Below, in pieces: positions 23,501 through 35,015 of a stretch of DNA of 64,000 nucleotides. The stretch is from Carnegiea gigantea. Lineage: Eukaryota; Streptophyta; Magnoliopsida; Caryophyllales; Cactaceae. The stretch spans positions 256,001 to 320,000 of the forward strand of contig JAKOGI010000823.1 in the NCBI GenBank assembly GCA_029747015.1. Direction: 5' to 3'. A program made the translations under genes and the position numbers. The notes beneath the pieces are model-generated. The model was not told the DNA's origin and ran no database searches. It worked only from the letters and a program-made list of their open reading frames with translations. Position 1 is the stretch's first letter. Each line of letters opens with the position of its first letter.

Positions 23501-24270
23501 CATCTTATTTGCTTGTTTAGGTTACCCAGTTATGGAATCAACGTGATGAGAAAGCCAGTCATGAGCTCCTAATTTTGGCACAATGTCCTATCAAGAGAGT
23601 GACTTGCTTTGATGGATATGTTGTAAATGGATATAGATTCCACACAAAAACACGGGCCAAAAATCTTAGCACACAAAATTGTGGTGTTGTGGTGAAAGGT
23701 GATGTGCACAGTGGAGGAAAAGAATACTTTGGTGTCCTAAAGGAGATTATAGAACTGGATTATGATAGCAACCATAAAGTTATTCTATTTGACTGTGAAT
23801 GGTATGACGTGTTCTCCGAAAATGTGGGAATCAAAAGAGAAACATATGGCATAACAACAGTGAACGTTAAACGCTTTCTAAAAACAAATGAGCCATATGT
23901 CTTAGCTTCTCAAGTTGAACAAGTATACTACGTGAGGGATCATGTACAGCAAAATTGGCAATTGGTGGTGAAATCGAACTCTCGCAATTTCTATGATATG
24001 CCTTCTGATGATGAAGATGAGGGACCAAAATCATTTTCATCCTGTGACGATGAGGCTTATGAAGAAGCATATGTCCCTGTGTCTAATCATGGTGCAATGT
24101 TGTTGGTTAGGAATGATGTAGAACCAGACGTGGTGGATGGTAATCTTGTGGCATAATAGTTGCAACGTCATAAAAAGAAAGGCAAAATGCAAATTGTTGA
24201 TGATAGGAGTGAATCTGAGTCAAGTGGAGAAGAGGACATACCGCTGTTTGCAGATGAAATTGATGATTAG
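20572..24270 (+). pseudogene. CACTA TNPD-type transposase gene (broken)
   Basis: TNPD is the catalytic transposase that cuts the element ends. From ATG 20572 come the transposase-associated domain (RTWMNWKTF, then RCPCVNCDN near 20700), the transposase_21 core (CILYWKEHEHADKCPKC near 21285; YPLPPW-like NLPPWMRMK near 21710; RLACPVC near 21960; LIRHNLDVMHIEKN near 22275), DUF4218 (MVHLTIHLATEAKLAGPVQY near 22825) and DUF4216 (KRVTCFDGYVVNGYRF near 23590; FDCEWYDV near 23790). Putative introns with GT-AG ends: 22906-23003, 23310-23394, 23450-23520. Breaks: frameshift near 21138, TAG at 21567 and 21837 (both where the family has Trp), frameshift at the T-run near 22810, an in-frame TAA near 23065, and stops at 24154-24159 before an acidic tail ending 24270. 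No functional protein is expected. Confidence 0.93.
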
Positions 24271-24592
24271 CATTAAAGTTGTCATTTGCTAACGTTACAT
24301 CATTGGTTTTTTTTTTAATTTTATCTTGGAAACAAATCAGACGTTTTATGCTATTTGATTCCTTTTTAGCAAAAAAGCAAAACATTTGTAATACTAACTT
24401 GGATGTTTGATTCATTTTTTAAGTACATCTTTACTTATATGCTGTTTGATATGAAGATAGTTCACATATTTTGTAATTTAACATATCCTTGGTAAGTGCT
24501 CTTGCTCTTTCGCACTTTCTATGAAATATATTTAGAACCTTTATTTCTGTATATGCATTCTAACATGTTTTTTTCTTGATTGTAGGCCCACA

Positions 24593-27500
24593 ATGTATAT
24601 CACCCTGGATAGTCTGAGAAATATGGCTAGGGTAAAAAAGAATCCAAATTATTCAAGTCATATTGTTCGTCAGAGCATGACAGAATATGAAAAGCAACCT
24701 GATAGAAATATTAAAAAAAACAATACGGTACTTAAAGAACTTGGATTACCTTTTAGAAAAAGCAACGAACATATAAGGTGAAGAGAACTGATTATGGAAG
24801 AAGAGGAGGACTATATACCAAATGACGATGAAAGAGTGGATGCTGAATTGGAGGATGTGTCATATGACAATGACAACTTCACTATGCATAGACCTACATT
24901 GGAAAGACAGGTGACATTGAGAAAATCATCCACTGGTCACAAAGCACTAGCCTCTGGTATGTTCTCCTTCCTCGATATGAATTTTGTTCAGTGAAATGCT
25001 TCCCCAATTCTGATGGAGGCCAAAACCCAAAAAAAAAAAAAAACATAATTTGCTGTGGTTGTAAGTTGGTGAGTGTTTATTTGCTGATTTTTTTACATAT
25101 CATCTTTTCTTATTCCATGATATTTTAATTTAAATAAGCTATTTTCATAATATTTGATTGTGCGTATCAGATGAAAGAATGCATGCCCAACTAGATACAC
25201 CTGTAAGACAAGTGACGAGGACTAAATCAATCCCTACACTCCACCCAGGTATATTCTATCTACTCCTCTAATTCTGTATCATTTTACCTGAAAGCCACGA
25301 AGGGAACAGAATACGACCTCTGTCACATGGGCTATTTAGCTCTTGGACTCTTGGACTTGCTATTTACCTGAGTTAACTATGACAATTGATTCATTTCTTC
25401 TAACCAGAATTGCTTATTTCTGGGATGTAAACGCTAGTACTCCAAATGTGTGATCCGTTGAGTTGTACTTTTGATTTCTTTCCTATTATCGAAATTTATT
25501 GAATGGTTTGCTCCGGACGTGTGGCCCGCAGAGCTGTGGTCTCCAGCGTGTAGCTGTTGAGCTTATTGGTATCTTTTATGTTTTTGATCGATACAGGGAT
25601 TTAATGTAAGGCTTTACGCCAGAAAAATTGTAAGTTTTTAGGCGAAACTCTGCCCGTTTCGCCCCAGAATTTAAGGAAAATACTAATTGGTTGTATTAAG
25701 GGTTAATACAGTTGACATGGTCATGTAATAGATTATTTTTACATTTCTTTATTTTGTCTAGGTAAAAGAGTTCAGGCTCAATTAGATGATGCCTACCGCG
25801 TTAATCAAGGAAGCACTTCATGCAGGAGTGCATTAGAACAATAAAGGATAAGGACAAGATCAACCTCTGCACTTGGTTGTATGATTCTTTCCTGTAGTAT
25901 TATTCATAGAGTATCTTTTTGTATACTAATATTTGATACTGTTACTTCTAGCTCATGATTCAAATGAAATACCTAGAGAAGAGCATACAAATCTTTCCCA
26001 TGATGTGGAATGAGAGTTATCCAGTAAGAGTACGCAATATACAATCTCATCTATTTGCTGAGTGTAATGATATTTTTGCATCTGGAGATTCTTTTATAAT
26101 TGTTAGAAATGAGCTCTTATGGTTGAACTTGTAAATGTAGATAGAATGATGGATACACCTATGAACCATAACATTAAGGACGAAAATCAGACTTGGTCAT
26201 CTAATCAAGAAGGTCGGGCAAACTATCTTTTTTGTCTTTTGTTTTTTGTTTTTTGTTTTTTGTTTTTGGTGCAAGTAACTTCTAATGCTTTTTAAGGTTT
26301 ATTTCATTGGGCATTATTATTTTTGGTGCAAACTTCTCAATATTGTTTCATTTGACATTTTTTTACTTTTTTGAATTATTTGAGAGGTGCTCTATTTTTA
26401 ACCATGTTTGTTTTGTTAATTTTCTTAGCTTCCTTGCCCAGACGTGGCAAAACAAAGTGCTTATACTGGAAAAGGAAAAGGGATACGCATCCAGCAAAAG
26501 TAGAGATTGAAATCCCCCCAGAACTCAAGCATATTGTTGGCACCAATAGCACCCAATTCATTAGCGAGGCAAGCTATTTAATGAAGCAATTAATGCCCTT
26601 GGATGTGGAAAAGTGGGATGACATACAACCGGAAAAAAAAAAGGAAGTATTTCATGAAGTTAAAGGTCTTCACTCAAGACTAACTTTGTCCTATCGAGTT
26701 ATGTTTTTTAAATAGTTTCATCATTAATAATTTGTATTGCATGTAGGAAATGTTTAAATTGCCCCAAGGTTGCCATGTCGATAATGCCATAAAGCGTCGT
26801 TGCAAGGTTTGGTATACAAAGTGGCGGTATGATTTGAAGCAAAAAGCATACACTAACTGTATGACAGTGGCTGATCATCGGGATAATCCGCCCAAAGAAG
26901 TGGACCCTGATCAATGGAAATGGTTAGTAAATTATTGGGACAGCGACAAGTTCAGGGTAGTTCAATATTCTTTTCTATTACATCACTTGAATATGTCCAT
27001 TGACCATAATCCTGAAATGATAATAAATTCAGTTTCTAATATTTTAAATCTTATGGTTTTTCCTATATCTTATAGCGTCGAAGTGAGATGAACACTAAAA
27101 ATCAAACACATCAGAAAATGCTTGCAAAGGTTGGCACAAAATCAATTGCTAGCACCTTCTATGAGATGGTAACTTAAGCTTATATATACTTGGTACTGAA
27201 TTGTGGACTTGGTTTTTTCTGAAACTTTTTTTAAAACCAATTTTTGACTTGCTTATTGTTGGATGTAATTGCACTTTACATAAGGTCTTTTTAAATGATT
27301 TCAGTTGCAGAAACCAATTGATGGATTGGACGACCTCTTACCTGAGGACTCTCAGCCAGAAGCAGAAGAGGATGAAGAACCGTACTACTTGCCATTATGG
27401 AAAATTTAAAGACAAAAGAAAGACGGAACTTGGTCAGATGAGCATGCAGAGAAAGCATATGAAGACCTCCTAGTAGTGCACCAAAAAGAGCTTGAGAAGT

Positions 27501-27781
27501 ATGGGGTTGATAACCCTACAACCCAAGAGGCTTTTACTCGTGTCCTCAAGCATAAGAAAGGATCACATCATCAAAGAGGCATGGGTCAAGGGGTGTTAGC
27601 TTTTACGAGTTGTCAAAACCAAGATATCAATGAGGACGCAATTCAAGATAGGATTGATGCTGAAGTTAATAGGCAGGTTTATGAACAACTAAAAGGGATT
27701 CATGAGTCTTATGATGCTCGTCTTCGTGCTCTAGAGGAAAGACTTGGTTCTTCCTCAAGTGCACAGGTTTATATAAGTTAA
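24593..27781 (+). pseudogene. CACTA TNPA-like gene (Transposase_24 type), multi-exon, lightly damaged
   Basis: TNPA-type proteins bind the subterminal repeats and assist TNPD. The gene is built of small exons with GT-AG borders. The first coding exon runs 24593-24956 with a highly acidic patch (MEEEEDYIPNDDERVD). Short exons follow at 25171-25248, 25762-25875, about 25952 and 26142. The conserved core occupies 26442-27340: IPPELKHIVGTNSTQFISEAS, then VEKWDDIQPEKKKEVFHEV, then RCKVWYTKWRYDLKQKAY and VDPDQWKWLVNYW. The last exon, 27305-27781, has DGTWSDEHAEKAYEDL and a C-terminal coiled-coil-like stretch (EQLKGIHESYDARLRALEERL). Breaks: TGA at 24779, TAA near 25841, TGA near 26011 and TAA at 27407. 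Each is a single codon, so few changes separate it from an open frame. Exon borders are inferred by eye. Confidence 0.85.
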
Positions 27782-28077
27782 GAGTACAATAAGTTTCATA
27801 TATTTACAATAAGTATCATTTTAGAATTATGAACTAAGCATACACGGTTATCATAATTTTATTAGCTACTATTGCAGTAAACATCATATGATGATTATAT
27901 ATTTAATGCAATTTCATTTCAAGTACGATTGCATTTCATTTCAATTAATTGATATTACATGTATGTATTTATGAGAATGTCCACAAACAATTATTATTTG
28001 CAAACGGTAAACAATATTACAATATATAATAACAAAAAAACAAATGCAATTTAAGTTTACCACTTTTTAAGACAAGT

Positions 28078-28424
28078 TTAGCAGCAAAAGTGAACTGCCA
28101 CAAAATGTATTCAAATATCTGCCAAAACATAGTTCGTGGCAGTTATATTTTGCTACAAATATCACCTTCTTGTAGCAAACATGGATTTAGTGGCAAATGG
28201 AGCTTGCTACAAATTATATGCTTTTGTAGCAAATTTCATTTTGTGGCAACTGAAAAATTTACCACTAAAGCTGCATAATTCGTAGCAAAACTAAATTTGC
28301 CACAAATGTCTTTTGTAACGGACTATCTATGGCAACTTTGTAGCAATTTTTTACGTTGCCACAAAAGACTTTTTGTGGCAAAATATCAACATATTGTGGC
28401 AAATCTTGTTGCCACAAAACCAAA
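28078..28424. repeat. Right subterminal repeat array
   Basis: More than ten copies of TTGTAGCAA, TTTGTGGCAA, GCCACAAAA and TTGCTACAA in both orientations, matching the motif set at the left end (15721-15870). The right array is longer and denser. Confidence 0.9.
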
Positions 28425-28437
28425 TTTTCTTGTAGTG
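28425..28437 (-). repeat. Right terminal inverted repeat of CACTA element
   Basis: The exact reverse complement of 15708-15720. The next bases (TTA) differ at one position from the TTC left of the element. Confidence 0.97.
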
Positions 28438-28589
28438 TTAGGTTTAAAAATTATAAGAAGCACCTGTATGTCTCCATGAAGGAGCATATGAGATATATGT
28501 CAAACATGATTAATGAATTGGCTTAAACGTGATGTGAGTCGATCGATAAGCAACAAACAACAAGTTCTTTGCTTAAATGTGAATTATTT
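28438..28589 (+). other. Possible Copia gag scrap
   Basis: A short stretch reads MKEHMRYMSNMINELA, which resembles the gag wording of some Copia elements. Stops follow at once. The stretch is too short to be sure. Confidence 0.3.
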
Positions 28590-29678
28590 CAACTTATGGT
28601 GGCCACTTTAGACCAGATAAAATGATTGTTAAAGTACTCCAAGAAGGCTTCTATGGGCCCACGCTCTTTAAAGACGCAAGAAAAATTTGTCATGACTTGT
28701 GATAGATGTCAGTGAATAGGGAACATTTCCAAGAGGCATTAAAATTCCTCAAAGTGGCATACTTGAGGTAGAGTTATTTGATGTATGGGGGATTGACTTT
28801 ATAGGTCCTTTTCATCCTTCCCATAATAACCTTTACATCCTGGTTGTGGTTGACTATGTTTCAAAGTGGGTGGAAGCCATTGCCTCTCCAACAAATGATT
28901 CCAAGGTTGTCCTTAAGTTTCTCAAGAAAAATATCTTCACAAGGTTTGGCACGCCAAGAGCTCTTCTAAGTGACAATGGCACACACTTTTGCAACAAGCC
29001 TCTTGAGCTACTATTAAAAAAATATGGGATATTTTATAAGATCGCTATGCCTTACCATCCCCAAACAAGTGGGCAGGTGGAACTCTCGAATAGAGAATTG
29101 AAGAGTATATTGGAGAAAACAGTGAATCGGTCCTGCAAAGATTAATCCTTCAAGCTTGATGATACTCCTTGGGCATGCCATACCGCTTACAAGACTCCTC
29201 TAAGCACCACTCCATACCAGTTGGTGTTTGAGAAGTGTTGTCACTTGCCAGTAGAGATGGAATATAAGGTATACTGGCTATAAAGACACTTAATTGCGAT
29301 CTTAAGGCAGCCGGAGAACGGAGATTTTTATAACTAAACGAGCTAAATGAGCTAGGGTTGGAAGCCTATGATAGTTCGCGAATTTACAAAGAGTGAACTA
29401 GGAAGTGGCACGATAAACATATCATGAAGAAGAGGCTTGAAAGAGGTGACATGGTCCTCTTATTCAACTCCCGACTGAGATTGTTTTTGAGCAAACTGAA
29501 ATTCCGATGGTCATGCCCGTTTAAGATCACCAAGGTTCAACCCAATGGAGCAGTTGAAATATGGGATGAGTCTACTGGTGCGTTTACAGTCAATGGACAA
29601 CGATTAAAACCATATCTTTTGGGACAACCTATTGATAAAGCCAATGTCCATACATTTACTGATTCGGACCAGGCATAG
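28590..29678 (+). pseudogene. Athila-type Gypsy integrase relic
   Basis: The 3' end of a Ty3/Gypsy pol. The order is HHCC zinc-binding part (GGHFRPDK near 28600, CxRCQ-like region near 28700), then the catalytic core with WGIDFIGPF (near 28785), [12 protein letters not shown] (28867), LLSDNGTHF (28966) and [16 protein letters not shown] (29058), so all three acidic residues can be seen. Next comes the linker VEMEYKVYW near 29255 and a C-terminal domain at 29424-29678 (KRLERGDMVLLFNSRLRLF, then FKITKVQPNGAVEIWDE). Breaks: stops near 28700-28760, TAA at 29143, a frameshift near 29275 and further shifts to 29420. Protease, RT and RNase H are missing: the element is cut at or near the CACTA right end. 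Wording of the core fits the Athila lineage. Confidence 0.9.
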
Positions 29679-30341
29679 AAGAAGGGTCAAACTCTTGACC
29701 TTAAAAGAGAGCTTCTTAGAAGGCAACCCAAGCTCTTTTTCCTTTTTCTTTCCTTAGCTTTTATTTTTACTATTTTTAAAGTTTGTGAAAAAAAAAAGAA
29801 AAAAATTAGAAAAAATGAATAAAATGTTTAGCACTACGGCCATACCCCTAGAACTACGGTCGTGGGGGTGTCAACCCAGTAAAAAAAATTTAAGAAAAAG
29901 CTGTGTCAACACAAACCACGGTTTGACCATGGTGAACCCCACGGTCCGTAGTGTATTGCTACGGCCCACGGTCTAGGTTTTTGACCACGATGACCACTCA
30001 TCTCCCTCATAATTCATTTTCAACCTCACGTGTCTCTCTCTCTACCTTCATTTTCTCTCTCTAAACACTCCATAGCTAATACCTTCAATCTTCCCTCATT
30101 TCTTCTCCATTTTCACTCATTTTCACCTAAAATCATCTCCTTTCACTCAATCTTTTCTCTTTCCCCATAAATTCCATCTCTTTTCTTCTTTTTCTTCTTC
30201 AAACTCATCTCACTTCACTTATCCATCATACCCATCTTTTTTCCTCTCTTATTCTTCTTCTTTTTACTTAATTTCTTCATTTTCTTCTTCAAATTTTTCT
30301 ATTTAGTTTTTAGTTTTGGTTTTTGTTTTGATTTTTGCAAC
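29679..30341 (+). other. Spacer between pol and extra ORF of the Athila element
   Basis: No gene. It is T- and CT-rich, as usual before the downstream ORF of Athila elements. Around 29840-29990 several CTACGG, CACGGTCC and GACCACG words recur; related words form a perfect hairpin in the LTR at 33686-33711. Confidence 0.6.
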
Positions 30342-31614
30342 AATGGCACCAATCAAGAGACAAATGAGCACCAAGGGGATTAGTTTTTCAAGTCAAGCAC
30401 CACTTCGATCTCAAAGGACATCCCGAACCTCCACCAATGCACATGCTAGAGGTAACATTCCTCACCCCCTTGATTTGACACATCCTGATTATGTTGCTAG
30501 ATATAATTGCTTGAATGAGCGCACAGATGTAGCAACTAGATGTTATGTTGAGGAACTATTAGCTCAGTTAGGAATGTTGGATGATATTCGATGGTTGTTT
30601 GCATAAGGTGGTATGAGACACTTTTTAGAAATCAAAGAGCATACATATCGGGACTTGACCCTAGAATTCCTAAGTGCACTCCATATCGAGGTCACTAGAG
30701 GGCCTCAATGTCAAGCCGGACGCATATCGTTTTATTTATAGGGACAATTATATGAACTGAACTTAGGTACCTTTAATAGTGTCTTTGGTTTTTCACCTAG
30801 TATGGATTTACCGAACCGCTAAGTCCCCTGCGAATTCAACCCGAATGCATTTTGGGGCGAACTTTTAGGGAGTGTTAGGTACAACACTAGTTTATCAAAG
30901 TGCACACATATTAGAAATCCTTGCATTAGAGTAGCTCAGCATATCTTGGCTTATTCCCTTTTTGCTCGGGACGATAGTCTGGATGTTCTAAGATTGTCTA
31001 AGTTGTACTTCTTATCCTGTATGCTTGATGGTGTCCAGCTTGACCCAGGTTCCTTTTTAGCCAGGCAATTGCATAGTGCTACTATTAGCACTAAAGGTAG
31101 GATAGTCATTGGTGGTATTGTGACTACTATTGCTAGATTTTTGGGTGTGGAACCCAATCCTGAAGATAGAGTTTTCGAATCCGAGCGGCTTGATCAAGGT
31201 GCTTTTGAAATTATGAACTTTTGTAAAGTTGAGGCTGGTCGTTTATGATGGATTTACCATGGGGACTGGCTTTTGCTATCTTCCAATGTCGGTCGAACCA
31301 CCTTACTTCACCAGGCTAACCTTTATTGGATACCTGGTGATGACGAGGTTGTTCGACCCACACCCCATCATCCAGTCCTTTATTCTAGTCAAGTCGGACC
31401 TAGTTTTTCCTCTCAACCACCCTCTCCTGACTATACTGACCTCAAAGATACCCTTGGATCCATTCAAGCGGAGCAAGTTTCTCTTTGAGCATTTGTTACT
31501 TCTGAGAATGCCACTCTTTGGGACTTTGTCAAAGTGCACTATGATGAGCTTCATGGCATGCTTGCTACCTAGACATAATATTTCCAGGACTATAGGGCAC
31601 GTCTAAAGATCTGG
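30342..31614 (+). pseudogene. Athila extra ORF (ATHILA ORF-1 family), broken
   Basis: This family lies downstream of pol in Athila elements, in the place of an envelope gene. Its function is not established. From ATG 30342: MAPIKRQMSTKG, then a conserved block HTYRDLTLEFLSALHIEV (near 30640), NPNAFWGELLG (near 30840), IRNPCIRVAQHILAYSLFARDD (near 30915), LYFLSCMLDG (near 31000), PGSFLARQLHSA (near 31050) and GRIVIGGIVTTIARFLGVEP (near 31095). No clear signal peptide or transmembrane segment is visible. Breaks: stops at 30604, 30739 and 30821, and TGA at 31246. After that a Pro/Ser-rich part continues to about 31487. Confidence 0.85.
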
Positions 31615-33408
31615 CGGGATTAACATCTCTCTTATGGCGAACCACCCCATCTTCTACTACCACCTCCTTTCTGATTGCTTTGTGCTACTCCCCTTCCCTT
31701 TTTCTATTGTACGCCTACATTCAGGGCAATGTGTGATTCAAGCATAGGGAAGTTAGTCATTATATTTGACATCTGATGCCTGATTTGGTTGGGTGTACTT
31801 GTGCTTTGTATATGTTGTCAGTGATAGTTTTTGGAGTTTTTGTTTTAGGGTTTAGTTTTGTTTAGCAGTACTTCAGTAGTGCATTTCGTTTTCTTTTCAT
31901 TCTAGATTGCATTTTAGTTTTTCTTTTATTAGTTTCTTTTGCATTTTAGTTTGCATTGTCATTAGGAGTATTCGTAAAAAGCAAAAAAAAAAAAAAGAAT
32001 TAAAGAAAAAAAATCCTCTGATGATGATCTTTCCAGATTTGGTAGAGTTTTTTGATTTAGTCTGATCCTTTGACTCGCCTAAATTGTGCATAAAAATGTT
32101 TGAGAATGAGTTTTCAAAATGAGCTCCATGTTTTGACCACATGTCAAGTATGAGTTGATTACCCCATGAGTCTTTGCATGAATTTTGGCATGTGTTTATT
32201 AATGGGCTAGTCATGACCTTGGTAGATGTCCCGTAAGGCTTTGAGCTTTTAGAGGCTATTTTTCAATTTAGTCTCATATTTTTTTCATGTGTGACTCTTT
32301 CTTAACATCGTTTCTGTAGAACTTGCTTTGATTCTCATTCAAGATCACATTTCGCATGTACATTTAGGCAATATGATTGAGGCATTTTTCTTTGATTTGT
32401 TAAACCCCATGGCCAAATAGCCACCTTTGTTGTGTATTGTATCCCTTGCTAGCCTCTTTGTGCCTATATCCAATTTTCTTAATTTGAACCTCTTATTATA
32501 TCCCATGGCCAAATACTTGTCTTACCCTTAAGTAAAGACTAGAGGAGCATTTCACTCTTTTGTATCAAGTTTGATAGGGCACTAGTAAGGTGATTGTTAT
32601 CTTTTAGTAAATTTTCACGGTTTGTGAAGGGATGTGAGATTTTGATAAATTCCTTGTTTCCCTGTACAAAGGTTGGAGAAGAGTTGGAATTTAAAGTTTG
32701 TTATGGATTTTCCCTTGGCTATCCTTTTAGAAAAAAAAGAAAGAAAAAGAAGAAAAAAAATGAAAGAAAGTGTTAGCCTTGTTGGGATTGTAAGTTATTT
32801 ATAATTTTCGATTCTCTCTCTCTTCAATAGGGGCTGTATTTTGTTGAAAAATTGTAATGGTCTAAGAAGGATGTAGTATGATACATCAAAATTGTTTAGC
32901 TCTTAGTCTTTAGCTTCTAACTCCTTATTTCCAAAACATTTGTTCCCTTCTTACCTTTACCTATAGCCCCGTTGCAACTCTATGAAAGTCCTCATGATTG
33001 TCTAGTGTGTTTGCATATTAGTGATGGAGAATTTGAGAGTCTTGTTAAGCTTATGGTAGATTTGAGTCTAACGAATGAGAATTGAGAGAATTTTCATTAT
33101 TATAAAACACATGAGCGATGAGTGCACATAACCATAGTAAGACTTTACCGGCCTTACTAACCTTACTTGTTTTATATGTTGAAATGACTGTATTTGATGA
33201 TTGGGGAGATTGATTCAAGTTTGACATCGTGGTCTATCAAAAGGTTTTCGAAAATTTCATTCCCTAATATGTTTGTTAATGATTTTTGTGTCTTTTTGGG
33301 CCATCTTTGGACCAGTTTTACCATTTGAATGTTACTTATATCTATCTTGAGGAGGTTTTGTATATTTTTGGTTTTTAGCATTGCTTGAGGACAAGCAACA
33401 ATTTAAGC
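31615..33408 (+). other. 3' untranslated region of the Athila element
   Basis: No coding region over 1.8 kb. Poly-A patches lie near 31985 and 32735. Near the end the words TGAGGACAAGCAACAATTT precede the polypurine tract, a stretch typical of Athila/Tat 3' regions. Confidence 0.7.
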
Positions 33409-33419
33409 ATGGGGGTGTT
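33409..33419 (+). promoter_or_regulatory. Polypurine tract of the Athila element
   Basis: ATGGGGGTGTT directly before TGATAAG, the first bases of the LTR. This is the standard position for plus-strand priming. Confidence 0.8.
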
Positions 33420-34712
33420 TGATAAGTGCTTAATGTATACATCATTTTTAAGGCTATTTTGCCACATTTTTAGGAGAATTATGTGCTTAATGTTATTATT
33501 TATACTCCTATTCTCGATTTATACTTGGGTATGATTGTTTGATATGTTTTGCAGGATTTTAGGCTTCTTTACCCAACATTTGACCCTTAATGGATGTATT
33601 TTGACCTCCCTCATGGACACCCATGTGATGCTACACCCATGGAGCAAGAAAAGAGTAGAAGGCTGATTTCAGCCCAGACCACAATCGGACCGTGATGCCC
33701 GTCACGGTCCGTGGTGAGTTGAGAAATTGTTGCCTCTTCGTCTTCCTTTGGCTGTGTGGTTGAAAACGTCCAAGCTCTCCTATAAAAGGGCTTCGTTCAG
33801 CAGCAGAAGACAAGGGCATATGCATAGAGATATAGATAGAAAGCAAGCAAGAGTAGCATAGTTTATCTTCTTTCTCAAAATTTTGTTTTCTTTAGTTTAA
33901 ATTTTTAGTTAGGTACTTGTATTGGTGAAAAATCTTGAGCGTGAGTGTTTGATCTAGAGGCGGTTTGAAGTTCTTGGTTGAAGGTTATTCTCAGTCAAGC
34001 CCTTACACTTAGATTTCGCAAAACGTTGGTTAGTTGTTTAATCCTTAATCATGAGCGAGTAGTTTTTATTTTGTTTAGGGATTTAGTAGTTTATGAAAGT
34101 ATAGTTGGATCATGTTTTAATATAAAGAATTACGCTTATTTTCATGATTGGTTTGATTTCGTTCTATCAAGTGATTATCTTGTTGAGAGTGGATTTTTGG
34201 CCAAAATTTGCTTACACACTTGAAACAATTGAGTGAAAAACTAAAAGGTGACATTTGATTGTTAGACTGCTTGATAAAACCTGACATAACGTCATCTCGA
34301 AAGAGAGATTTGCATGTTAGGAGGACATAGAGTGTAATTAAAGATGTTTAACTTGGATTAAGACAAATTAATTTGAAAGAACGACTTTTGCTTAGTTTAG
34401 GCAAATTTGGTTGAGTTCGAAAGAATAGACTAAATTTTTAGATAGATTGCAAATATTCGAAATTAACCGGCTAGAGAAAAGCACATCCTTATCATTTTGA
34501 TCCAATGAACTTTCATAATTACATGAATTCCTAGGTATGTTTCCTTAATTGATTGAAAAAGTAGTGAATGAGAAGTTGTTAAATCGAACCCTTTTGAATT
34601 AGAATTTTACTTAGCATATTTTTGTAGACAAAACTCGATAGATTACATTGGTCCCTGAGGAGTGATCTTTTTATCTATACTACGACTACCCGCACGCTTG
34701 CAACAGTGGTCA
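33420..34712 (+). repeat. 3' LTR of the Athila-type Gypsy element
   Basis: Opens with TGATAAGTGC after the polypurine tract. TATAAAAGGG near 33782 is a good core promoter, with the probable transcript start some 30 bp on. A perfect 10-bp inverted repeat (33686-33695 with 33702-33711) lies just upstream. The right end was placed at GTGGTCA (34712) because the tandem-array sequence resumes there; an end at the earlier CA (34702) is also possible. The 5' LTR is not in the window. Confidence 0.82.
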
Positions 34713-34823
34713 CTTTTACTTGACAACGAATCCCCCCCACGTACTAGGAATATGCAGCAACCAATTCATAGCACTAATTACCCAGCCTTCTTGTATTTTA
34801 CTTGCCTTTCTTATTCTGCTAAT

Positions 34824-34887
<64 letters not shown>

Positions 34888-35015
34888 TTCTTTCACCCTC
34901 GTCCATTTTTTTAATACATTTCATTTCTAATGTACAAATCATATTTCTTCAGTTTAACTAGTTTTCTATTCTTGTACATTAATTGCGCTGAATCTTTAGA
35001 TATTATATCACTTAT
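34713..35015. repeat. Tandem array, unit 0 (3' end only)
   Basis: Shares AGGAATATGCAGCAACCAATTC and GTATTTTACTTGCCTTTC with the ends of units 1 (43340-43400) and 2 (54020-54090). A (TA)n run at 34828-34886 replaces the shorter ATATATG of unit 2. The left part of this unit is cut off by the Athila LTR. Confidence 0.85.

Larger units (their letters stand above)
15708..28437 (+). mobile_element. CACTA (En/Spm-type) DNA transposon, near complete, 12.7 kb
   Basis: The terminal inverted repeats are perfect over 13 bp: CACTACAAGAAAA at 15708-15720 and its reverse complement at 28425-28437. Both ends have subterminal repeats of TTGTAGCAA/TTGTGGCAA and their complements. In plus orientation the element holds a long leader (15.9-20.5 kb), a TNPD-type transposase gene (20572-24270) and a TNPA-like gene (24593-27781), the classic En/Spm order. 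The leader also carries a fragment of a host GPT/ALG7 gene. The flanking 3-mers are TTC and TTA, so a perfect 3-bp target duplication is not kept. TNPD is broken in several places, so this copy is unlikely to move unaided, though its ends look usable by a related transposase. Confidence 0.96.

Noticed and set aside
27201..27473. Frame covering the start of the last TNPA exon
   Set aside because: Different phase from the conserved DGTWSDEHAEKAYEDL frame; it crosses the intron and is a shadow.
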